A stretch of DNA of 24,724 nt from Syntrophomonadaceae bacterium (GTDB taxonomy: Bacteria > Bacillota > Dethiobacteria > DTU022), in assembly GCA_003558195.1 (NCBI GenBank), contig PWMM01000100.1, positions 1 to 24,724 of the forward strand. Direction: 5' to 3'. The notes under the pieces are model-generated. The model ran no database searches. It was not told where the DNA came from and was given only the letters and a program-made list of their open reading frames with translations. The translations under genes were made by a program, and so were the position numbers. Shown here piece by piece: positions 7,150-13,810 of the stretch. How positions within the stretch are numbered: the first letter of the stretch is position 1; each line of letters opens with the position of its first letter.

Positions 7150-7680
7150 TTAACTAAAAACAAATCCTCCATAAATTAATGCTGCCAATAGAATAAAGCC
7201 TGGATGAATGTTGAATTTTTCTAAGCATAGTAAACTAATAAAGCCCATCAATATAGTATGCGCAAAACCGATTTGATTATATGAATCCTTTAAAAAGCTG
7301 TAAGCCATGATTGTGAGCATAACAGCAATAGCTGGTTAAACAAAAACTGTTAGCCTTTTCACACGAACGGAGTCTCTATACCGGTAGAGGATGCTTAAAA
7401 GTGCTATCATTAAAAGCAGTGAAGGTACAACAGTAGCTAGTAAGGCTACAATCCCTCCTGTTATCCCTCCTACTTCATAACCAATATATGCTGCCATTTT
7501 AGTAGCAATTGGACCCGGTAAAACATTTCCAAACGCCAGTGCTTCTCCAAATTCCACCCTGGTTAACCACCCATAACGGTGAACCACTTCATATTCTATT
7601 AAGGGGATTGCAGCCGGTCCGCCACCATATGCGATTATCCCCGGGATAAAAAAAGCAAGAAATATTTGCCAGTATATCAA
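7150..7680 (-). pseudogene. ChrA-type (chromate transporter family) short-chain subunit, interrupted by an in-frame TAA
   Basis: Second gene of a short-chain ChrA pair. Translation starts at TTG 7680, overlapping the upstream gene's TGA by 4 bases, with GAGGTG 8 bases upstream. The first 114 codons show the family motifs AYGGGPAAIPLIEYEVV and NVLPGPIATKMAAYIGYEVG. A TAA at 7336-7338 then stops it, yet the same frame continues for another 61 sense codons with normal membrane-protein sequence (PAIAVMLTIMAYSF near the start, FNIHPGFILLAALIYGG near the end) to a second TAA at 7150-7152. The restored length of about 176 residues matches the 190-residue partner. A single C-to-T change (CAA to TAA) would explain it. 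It is a recent pseudogene, a read-through case or a sequence error. The predicted product would be an integral membrane anion transporter half. Confidence 0.8.
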
Positions 7681-8249
7681 TTGCCTTGCACCTCACTGTT
7701 ATCTTTATACACAGGCCATAACAGGGCTCCCAGTATAATAAGTATAATAATTAGGCCTGGGTGGATATCAAAACTAACCATTAGTAGCAATGCTCCCCAA
7801 AAGATAGCGGAGCTTTTAAACCAGCCCATTTCCTTTAAAGATTGATTCATAAACTGGTATATTATTATACCCAGCATTACCCCAATAACTGGCGGAATAC
7901 TTTTTCTCATACCCTGCACCCAGGATAGGTCATGTAATGCTGCCATCGAAGTTAATAAAAATACAACTGCCAGGGCAGTGGGGAGTACCAGCGCGGATAC
8001 CGTGATCATAATTCCCAAAAGACCGGCTAGCTTCCATCCTATGTAACCCGCCATTTTTGTTGAAATTGGACCGGGTAAAGTATTACCAATGGCCAGGACA
8101 TCGTTAAATTCATCATCTGATATCCATTTTTTGTTATTTACTACTTCCAGGTAGACCAGGGGTATAAATGAAGGTCCTCCACCATAACCTAAAATTCCTA
8201 TTCTAAAGAAAGTCAAAAATAAAGATAAATAATGGTGTTTTTTCTTCAA
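7677..8249 (-). CDS. ChrA-type chromate/anion transporter, short-chain subunit
   Basis: 190-residue integral membrane protein of the CHR family. TTG start at 8249 with GGAGGA 5 bases upstream. Motifs: GYGGGPSFIPLVYLEVV near residue 22-38 and GNTLPGPISTKMAGYIG around 61-77, the two conserved blocks of the CHR domain, plus about six hydrophobic segments. Short-chain CHR proteins normally work as pairs of homologous halves; here the partner is the next gene, which carries a nonsense codon. The gene follows the gamma-glutamyltransferase after 31 bp and is probably co-transcribed. The B. subtilis short-chain pair YwrA/YwrB likewise lies near the gamma-glutamyltransferase-like YwrD, so this arrangement recurs. 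Substrate may be chromate, sulfate or another anion and cannot be read from the sequence. Confidence 0.88.
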   Translation of the reverse strand: MKKKHHYLSLFLTFFRIGILGYGGGPSFIPLVYLEVVNNKKWISDDEFNDVLAIGNTLPGPISTKMAGYIGWKLAGLLGIMITVSALVLPTALAVVFLLTSMAALHDLSWVQGMRKSIPPVIGVMLGIIIYQFMNQSLKEMGWFKSSAIFWGALLLMVSFDIHPGLIIILIILGALLWPVYKDNSEVQGN

Positions 8250-8280
8250 CGTAATCCTCCACTCAGGTTATGCTCAGTTA

Positions 8281-9888
8281 TTACCAGGCAGCTACTGTGC
8301 CATCAGCGCGTGGCTCACTGGCACCTATTAGAACATTATTGTCATCTTTCATAATTATTTGTCCTCGACCGAAACTTAAACTATCAATTGCCTCTTCTAC
8401 TTGATGTCCTCTTAAAGCTAGCTCTTTTTTGATGCTTGATGGTAAATCTTTTTCCACTATAATTTTGTTTCCTTTTAACCATTGCCATCTTGGGGCATCT
8501 AAAGCTTCCTGGGGATTCAGATTAAAGTCAACCAGGTTAGATACTACCTGTAGATGACCCTGGGGTTGCATAAAGCCTCCCATAACTCCAAATGGTCCGA
8601 TTGCTTTCCCATTTTTCGTTATAAAAGCGGGTATGATAGTATGATAGGGTTTTTTCCCAGGTTCAATAAAATTAACACTGTTATTATTTAATGAAAAATT
8701 GTTGCCCCTGTTATGTAAAGCAATGCCAGTATGAGGGACAACAATTCCCGATCCAAAACCCTGGTAGTTACTCTGGATATAAGAAACCATATTGCCTTTT
8801 GCATCTGCTGAACATAAGTAAACAGTGCCACCTTTTCGCTGATCGCTAATACCCAGATCTGCAGCTAGCTCGGTAATTGAAGCCCTTTTTTTTGCGGCAT
8901 AGCTTTCAGAAAGAATATAATCTAAATCCACAGTCATGTATTTTGGATCTGTGATATATTTTATCCCATCAGAAAAAGCATTTTTTAAGGCTTCAATTTG
9001 CAGGTGATAGGTTGAAATAGTCTCTTTTTCTTTTAAATCAAACCCGTTTAAAATATTGAGGCCTAGCAATGCTACCAGCCCATGGGTATTAGGAGGCATT
9101 TCCCAAATCTCATAGCCTTTATAGTTGATTTTAATGGGAGTTACCCACTCCGGGGAGTACTTTTCTAAATCAGCATATCTAATGAAACCGCTTTCTGATT
9201 TGGAAAAACTATCCATTTTTTCAGCTAAAGTTCCACGATAAAATGATTCCGCCCTGGTAGCTGCTATCTCTTTTAAAGTTCTGGCATGATCCTGAGATCT
9301 CCAAATTTCTCCAGGTTTCGGAGCTCTACCGGCAGGCGCAAAGATGTCGAACCAATTCTTTAAATATTCAGGTTGGCTTAGCGTATTAAATTTTTCATAT
9401 TCTCTTTCCCATAACATAGCGATAACTGGTGATACAGGAAAGCCATTAAAAGCATAATCAATTGCTGGTTTGAATAACTGCTCAAAAGGTAAAGTGCCGA
9501 ATTTTTTTGATAGTTCAGCCCAGGCTGAAGGGGTTCCAGGTACAGTTACGGGAATCCATCCTGTTTCCGGTATATCTTTAAAACCCTGCTTTTTAATAGC
9601 TTCAGCGTTTATCAGCCCTGGTGCCGGGCCGCTTGCATTTAAAGCAGACAATTTATTATTATTCCATACCAGGGCAAAGCTGTCTCCTCCTATACCGTTA
9701 GAGGTTGGCTCCACTACAGTTAAACAAACAGCAGTTGCTATAGCAGCGTCTATAGCATTGCCTCCCATTTTTAATATATCAAGCCCCGCCTGGGCTGCTA
9801 AAGGTTGAGAAGTACAAACCATGCCCTTGTTGCTGTAAACAACACTTCTTCTGGATGGATACTTGTATTGATTACTGTTGTAATTCAT
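8281..9888 (-). CDS. Gamma-glutamyltransferase family protein, YwrD-like, cytoplasmic
   Basis: Ntn-hydrolase that would cleave or transfer gamma-glutamyl groups (for example from glutathione-like or gamma-glutamyl peptides) after self-processing into two chains. The start ATG 9888 is chosen because AAAAGGAG lies 5 bases upstream; the frame remains open upstream to 10005 but without a ribosome binding site. The 535-residue product has no signal peptide, unlike secreted GGTs. Family marks: GGNAIDAAIATAVCLTVVEP (42-61), GIGGDSFALVW, and the self-cleavage site KGGTVYL with the predicted nucleophile Thr355, followed by NMVSYIQSNYQGFGSG, a GIALHNRG block and GGFMQPQGHLQV. It leads the operon with the ChrA-type pair. 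Because the cellular thiol here is unknown, the physiological substrate is open. Confidence 0.92.
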   Translation of the reverse strand: MNYNSNQYKYPSRRSVVYSNKGMVCTSQPLAAQAGLDILKMGGNAIDAAIATAVCLTVVEPTSNGIGGDSFALVWNNNKLSALNASGPAPGLINAEAIKKQGFKDIPETGWIPVTVPGTPSAWAELSKKFGTLPFEQLFKPAIDYAFNGFPVSPVIAMLWEREYEKFNTLSQPEYLKNWFDIFAPAGRAPKPGEIWRSQDHARTLKEIAATRAESFYRGTLAEKMDSFSKSESGFIRYADLEKYSPEWVTPIKINYKGYEIWEMPPNTHGLVALLGLNILNGFDLKEKETISTYHLQIEALKNAFSDGIKYITDPKYMTVDLDYILSESYAAKKRASITELAADLGISDQRKGGTVYLCSADAKGNMVSYIQSNYQGFGSGIVVPHTGIALHNRGNNFSLNNNSVNFIEPGKKPYHTIIPAFITKNGKAIGPFGVMGGFMQPQGHLQVVSNLVDFNLNPQEALDAPRWQWLKGNKIIVEKDLPSSIKKELALRGHQVEEAIDSLSFGRGQIIMKDDNNVLIGASEPRADGTVAAW

Positions 9889-10383
9889 CATTTCTCCTTT
9901 TAAAGCATTATTATTTGCTTCCTTGAGCATTATTTTACTTCTAATACGGCGCCGGTTGGTTCTCTTGAACCCTGCTTGAAGTGTGATGAACATTAAACAA
10001 ATCAAGGAGTTACTTTCAGCCTGTTTTTACCATATTATTTTGTCCATAGTTTGACTTGTAATATTCGCGAAGGGGAAAAAATATCCTGCAGGAAAAAGAT
10101 TGTTCTTTCATCAAGGAGGTGATCCTTTAAAAAAGCAAGCAAGGAGTTAGTCTTTATTCACTAAGCAATGATCAGGCAATAAAAAAGCTAAAGACATTCT
10201 GCCAGAATCTAAAAGCTTATTCTTAATCTTATTATCTGCTATTTACACGGCTGGCATCAACTCTTTAGATCTAAAACTATCAAAAATGAAAGCTGTTTTT
10301 GTACAGATTTCCCCGTCCAGGTAAAAATAGTATTTAACTGGGTCTTGTTTTAACTCATTATAGCAGCCGAAGCAGACCTAGGT
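9889..10383. other. Long intergenic region with an orphan full-length Shine-Dalgarno
   Basis: 495 bp upstream of the gamma-glutamyltransferase gene. The plus strand holds AAGGAGGTGATCC (10113-10125), a full complement of the usual 16S rRNA 3' end, but no ATG, GTG or TTG lies at usable distance; the in-motif GTG meets TAA after three codons. A 31-codon open stretch (from about 10132) ends at TAA near 10223. A 10-bp palindrome TCCTGCAGGA is at 10084-10093. This may be a decayed small gene. No other gene or terminator seen. Confidence 0.4.
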
Positions 10384-10842
10384 TTATTTAACTGTTAAAA
10401 CACTACAGTTTTTTGACTCCTGGACTACTGCACTACTAACGCTTCCAAGGAATATTTTTTGTAAACCGCTACGTCCCCTGCTACCTATGACAATGGTATC
10501 AAAACCATCTTCACTTGCTGTTTTTACAATAGTATCTGCCGGGCGCCCTTCTTTTAAAATTGTCCGTGCTTTGATATTTTTTCTTTCTAAATAATCCTGG
10601 GCATCTTCTAAAATTTTATTTGCTTCTTTTTTATTTTCTTCAAGTATAGTTTTGAAATTTTTCATATCTTCTTCAGTTGGAGCATAGGCTTCTCCACGGG
10701 GTAGCGCAGAAAGGTTTACGCTTTCATCATAAACATGAATAATGCCTACTTCATCCACATTACATCCTTCTGCAAGTATTGCTGCTTTTTCTAATGCTTT
10801 TTTACTGTGCTGCGAGCCATCTGTGCAAACTAAAATCTTCAT
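10384..10842 (-). CDS. Universal stress protein (UspA family, ATP-binding type)
   Basis: 152-residue cytoplasmic protein. The ATG at 10842 is chosen because AAAAGGAGTGA lies 8 bases upstream and the product then begins MKILVCTDGSQHSKKALEKA, the canonical Usp strand and helix; the frame stays open upstream but adds unrelated sequence. The ATP-binding motif Gx2Gx9G(S/T) is complete: G120, G123, G133, S134 in GSRGRSGLQKIFLGS, so it should bind ATP rather than be the non-binding UspA type. The end, VVQESKNCSVLTVK, is typical. Such proteins support survival in stasis or stress by unknown biochemical means. It is divergent from the PfpI-type gene at 11048 with about 205 bp between. Confidence 0.93.
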   Translation of the reverse strand: MKILVCTDGSQHSKKALEKAAILAEGCNVDEVGIIHVYDESVNLSALPRGEAYAPTEEDMKNFKTILEENKKEANKILEDAQDYLERKNIKARTILKEGRPADTIVKTASEDGFDTIVIGSRGRSGLQKIFLGSVSSAVVQESKNCSVLTVK

Positions 10843-10933
10843 GATATTATCACTCCTTTTACCGGTTAATTGCCTGGAAATATCAAAACCTTTCAAATAT
10901 ATTTTACCATAAAAATAACAATTTATGCTGATA

Positions 10934-10963
10934 TTCAAAATCTTAGCCCTGATCTAGTATAAT
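10934..10963 (+). promoter_or_regulatory. Likely sigma-A promoter of the PfpI-type gene
   Basis: A perfect -10 box TATAAT at 10958-10963 with TTCAAA (10934-10939) as a 4/6 -35 box and an 18-base spacer. It points to the gene at 11048, giving a 5' leader of about 78 bases that contains AAAGGAG at 11029-11035. Confidence 0.45.
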
Positions 10964-11047
10964 AAAGCTATAAAGAAGAACCAGGCAAAATATGTATGTT
11001 CTAAAAGAGTGTTCGAATTTTCAATTGGAAAGGAGTATAGATAATTT

Positions 11048-11638
11048 ATGAAGTTTCCATGTAAGCTTGCAATCCTTATTTTCGATGAGGTTGAAGTGCT
11101 TGACTTTTGCGGCCCTTTTGAAGTTTTTTCCATAACAAAAGACAACCATGGGCAAAGTCCTTTTGAGGTAATGATTGTGGCAGAGGATAACACCCCGGTA
11201 TTAGCAAGAAACAATTTAAGTATAAACCCTCAATACACCATTAAAAATTGCCCGAAACCGGATATTATTTTAATTCCTGGAGGACCTGGAACACGTAAAG
11301 AATTATATAATGATACCTTAATTGGCTGGATAAAATCTATTTCTTTGGCCAGTCAACTAACTTTAACTGTATGTACCGGGTCATTATTGCTGGGAAAAAC
11401 AGGTTTACTAGATCATATGGAAATAACTACTCATCACGGGGCATTGGATTTATTAAGAGAAACAGCACCAAAAGCTGAAGTTAGGAGCGATGTAAGATTC
11501 ATTGACAATGACCGGTATATTACGGCAGCGGGCATATCTGCCGGTATTGATATGTCTTTATACGTTGTAGGAAAACTACTTGGCCGGGATATTGCTGAAA
11601 AAACAGCATCTTATATGGAATATAATTGGACGGGTTGA
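11048..11638 (+). CDS. DJ-1/PfpI family protein, isonitrile-hydratase/ThiJ-like
   Basis: 196 residues, class-I glutamine-amidotransferase-like fold. The ATG at 11048 follows AAAGGAG (11029-11035) at 12-base spacing. Motifs: LIFDEVEVLDFCGPFEVF (10-27), typical of the isonitrile-hydratase and AraC-associated ThiJ branch; ILIPGGPGTR (about 74-83); the nucleophile elbow TVCTGSLLLGKTGLLD with Cys109; then TTHHGALDLL and ITAAGISAGIDMSL. All key residues are present. Unlike the AraC fusions it has no DNA-binding domain. Family members include isonitrile hydratase, glyoxalase III-like and chaperone-like proteins; the substrate here is not known. It stands alone, converging on the moaD-like gene with a 67-bp gap and no clear terminator. 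Confidence 0.9.
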   Translation: MKFPCKLAILIFDEVEVLDFCGPFEVFSITKDNHGQSPFEVMIVAEDNTPVLARNNLSINPQYTIKNCPKPDIILIPGGPGTRKELYNDTLIGWIKSISLASQLTLTVCTGSLLLGKTGLLDHMEITTHHGALDLLRETAPKAEVRSDVRFIDNDRYITAAGISAGIDMSLYVVGKLLGRDIAEKTASYMEYNWTG

Positions 11639-11705
11639 TGAGATCTAGTATTTAGAATATGCTGGAACCGATCGCATCAAACCTGGTCTAGTAGAAACTG
11701 TTTAA

Positions 11706-12005
11706 TCATCCCCCGGCTGCTGGAGGGAAAATGCTGACCCTGTCTCCTTCCTCCAGGATTGAAGAGAGGCCCTTTAGCTGCCTGATGTTAAAGCCATTAA
11801 CAAGGATCGTTAAATCGGTCTTGTTATGACTGCCAAAAAGGGTCAGGGTGGCACTCCCTATGGTGAGCTTTTCCGGTATGCCGTAATCGCGGCATAAAAC
11901 CCGGAGCAGCTCCATAACTGTTGCATCTTCCGGCAGTTCTACTATTATATAATCTGACCCCAGTGAATCTCTCAGGAAAAGGTATGCTTTTACTGTTACC
12001 TGCAC
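11706..12005 (-). CDS. MoaD/ThiS-like ubiquitin-fold sulfur carrier
   Basis: 99 residues, beta-grasp fold, ending in PPAAGG; the C-terminal di-glycine is the mark of MoaD/ThiS sulfur carriers activated as thiocarboxylates. The GTG at 12005 is chosen for the GGGGGTG ribosome binding site just upstream. Family blocks: VKAYLFLRDSLGSDYIIVEL, the helix ATVMELLRVLCRDYGIP, then LTILVNGFNIRQLKG and LEEGDRVSIFPPAAGG. Being last in the leftward cluster with the tungsten-type aldehyde oxidoreductase suggests it supplies sulfur for the bis-pterin cofactor of that enzyme (inference; ThiS-like roles cannot be excluded). It is 108 bp downstream of the acyl-CoA synthetase gene. The start codon lies at the foot of a GC hairpin. 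Confidence 0.85.
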   Translation of the reverse strand: MQVTVKAYLFLRDSLGSDYIIVELPEDATVMELLRVLCRDYGIPEKLTIGSATLTLFGSHNKTDLTILVNGFNIRQLKGLSSILEEGDRVSIFPPAAGG

Positions 12006-12020
12006 GGGGTCACACCCCCG
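12005..12020 (-). promoter_or_regulatory. Hairpin covering the moaD-like ribosome binding site
   Basis: On the minus strand CGGGG, a six-base loop GTGTGA and CCCCG form a 5-bp all-GC hairpin. The 5' arm is the Shine-Dalgarno itself and the last G of the 3' arm is the first base of the GTG start. Folding would hide the initiation site, so translation may be coupled or regulated. On the plus strand the same hairpin is followed by GTTTTTATT but no plus gene ends there. Confidence 0.4.
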
Positions 12021-12113
12021 GTTTTTATTCTATGCTTGCCATAATAAGTTGCAGCGTTAACCGGCTCTATCTCACCTTTTGCACCGGTTTTGTTGTTGTT
12101 TTCAGGAATCAGT

Positions 12114-13799
12114 TTAATCCTTCATTTTCTTCAGTTCCTCTTCTCGAAGCTGCTTTTTATAGATTTTTTCTGTTACGGTAAATGGCAGGTCCTGGCGGAA
12201 TTCTACCTGGCGGGGTACGGCATAAGATGCGCATTTGTCGCGGCAAAACTCAATGATTTCTTCTGCCGTTACTGTTTCTGTGTAATCATCCTTGAGCACT
12301 ACATAAGCTTTGATCCTTTCACTGCCTGCCCGATCAGGATCCGGGATCCCGATGGCTGCAGCCATTGATACAGCGGGGTGCTGATAAAGGATGTCATCGA
12401 TAGTGCTGGTATAAACTTTGAAGCCGGACACATTGGCCATATCTTTGATCCGGTCGACGATATAAAAATAGCCGTCTTCGTCCATACTGACAATGTCACC
12501 CGTGGGTAACCAGCCGTTGATCAGGCCGGAACCTGCTTCGGGCCAGTATCCCTTCATCACCTGCGGTCCCTTTATGTACATGTGCCCCGGTTCACCCTGC
12601 GGGCATTCGCTCCCGCTTTCTTCATCGATCAGCTTCACATCAGTATCTGGAACCGGCAGGCCGATGCTGTATTTTTGCCTGGCGGAAAAACCGGTAATTT
12701 TAGAAAACCCGCTCAAATCAAGGTGGGTCAGGGGGCTGGTTTCTGTCAGGCCATATCCTTCAGTAACCGGCATTTTGATCTTGGCGGTAATCGTTTCCCT
12801 CACTTCCAGGGGCAGGTAAGAAGCCCCGGACAGGATCTGGATCGGCAGGCGGGGCAGGTCTTTTTCGCTTAATTTCATCAGCTGGGTTGGGACCAGGGCA
12901 GTCAGGAAGGGGCGGTTTTCCACCAGGATTCTGGCAATTTCATCTAGGTCTCTGGGGTCGCGGACCAAAATCAGTTTAAGGCCCCAATAGATCCCAAAAA
13001 GGGCCGCGGCATCGCCGTAGGAGTGGAAGAGGGGAACCCCCAGGCAAAGTGAAGCCTTTCCGCGTATCGATTTTTCCAGGTTAGCCATAGCCCAGGCCAT
13101 CGATTGCAACACATTGGAGTAGCGGTTGAAGTGGGTGAGCATAACGCCCTTGGGAATCCCGGTAGCGCCGCCGGTGAAGGCCAGGTAGGCCAGGTCACTC
13201 CGAGGATTTATCTCAACCTGCGGGGGCCGGGAATCGTGGTTCTCAATTAAAGTTATTAAATCGTAGATCCCTTCCGGTACCTCCCGGTGATTTTCTTCAG
13301 CAGCGGTATAATCGGTAAGGGATGTGGTTATGATCTGCCGGATCCTGGTTTCAGGTTTTAAGGCCAGGATTTTATCAGCCTGCTCCCGGAGGCAGATCAC
13401 GGTTTCTGCTCCTGATTCGCCAATCTCATATGCCAGTTCCCTTTCTGTGTGCAGAATGCTGCAGGGAACATGGGTCGCCCCTGCTTTAAGGAGCCCGAAG
13501 TTGGCAATAATGTACTGGGGAGAGGTGGGCAGGATAGTGGCTACCTTGTCGCCCTTTTTAACCCCGAATCCAGCCAAGGCACAGGCCAGCCTGTCGGTAT
13601 AATCTTTAAGTTCATTATAGCTGATTTTCACCCCGCAATACTCAATAGCCTGGGAACGGGGATGCTTTTCAGCTGACTGGTCGAGCATGCTAAACAGGGG
13701 CAGCTCAGGATAAGGTTCCAGGCTTTGGGCTAATTTATAAGGGCCCAGCTTGTAACTTTTCAGCCAGGGCCTTTTTTGTTCTATTTCGCTCAAAGTCAA
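12114..13799 (-). CDS. AMP-dependent acyl-CoA synthetase/ligase
   Basis: 561-residue adenylate-forming enzyme that would activate a carboxylic acid with ATP and CoA. Core motifs: A3 phosphate loop FTGGATGIPKGVMLTH (208-223), A5 YGLTETSPL (349-357), A7 LPTGD (432-436), A8 YFYIVDRIKDMANVSGFKVY (444-463) and the A10 catalytic Lys545 in FTVTEKIYKKQL. The A3 loop has GGATG in place of the more common SSGTTG, and A8 reads KVYTSTIDDIL where most have a pre-Glu motif, so the C-terminal hinge is unusual. Two TTG starts fit: 13799 sits close to AAGGGGGT (13802-13809), while 13793 has the better 7-base spacing. It follows the aldehyde oxidoreductase by 11 bp and is surely co-transcribed. The acid substrate is unknown; it may be the oxidoreductase product. 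Confidence 0.92.
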   Translation of the reverse strand: MTLSEIEQKRPWLKSYKLGPYKLAQSLEPYPELPLFSMLDQSAEKHPRSQAIEYCGVKISYNELKDYTDRLACALAGFGVKKGDKVATILPTSPQYIIANFGLLKAGATHVPCSILHTERELAYEIGESGAETVICLREQADKILALKPETRIRQIITTSLTDYTAAEENHREVPEGIYDLITLIENHDSRPPQVEINPRSDLAYLAFTGGATGIPKGVMLTHFNRYSNVLQSMAWAMANLEKSIRGKASLCLGVPLFHSYGDAAALFGIYWGLKLILVRDPRDLDEIARILVENRPFLTALVPTQLMKLSEKDLPRLPIQILSGASYLPLEVRETITAKIKMPVTEGYGLTETSPLTHLDLSGFSKITGFSARQKYSIGLPVPDTDVKLIDEESGSECPQGEPGHMYIKGPQVMKGYWPEAGSGLINGWLPTGDIVSMDEDGYFYIVDRIKDMANVSGFKVYTSTIDDILYQHPAVSMAAAIGIPDPDRAGSERIKAYVVLKDDYTETVTAEEIIEFCRDKCASYAVPRQVEFRQDLPFTVTEKIYKKQLREEELKKMKD

Positions 13800-13810
13800 A
13801 ACCCCCTTTT

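Noticed and set aside
10951..11651. 10-bp direct repeat GATCTAGTAT at 10951-10960 and 11642-11651 flanking the PfpI-type gene, suggestive of a target duplication
   Set aside because: Short, AT-rich and without transposase or terminal inverted repeats; the first copy overlaps a promoter -10 box. Chance is likely.
12059..12089. AACCGG/CCGGTT inverted repeat followed by T-rich plus-strand sequence
   Set aside because: 19-base loop, and the T-rich side is on the strand where no gene ends; not convincing as a terminator.
12006..12113. Open stretch of about 37 codons between the ligase and moaD-like genes (minus strand)
   Set aside because: No standard start with a ribosome binding site; open length is expected by chance.
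12493..12872. Long plus-strand ORFs antisense to the acyl-CoA synthetase
   Set aside because: They mirror a well-conserved coding gene of higher GC, where open antisense frames are common.
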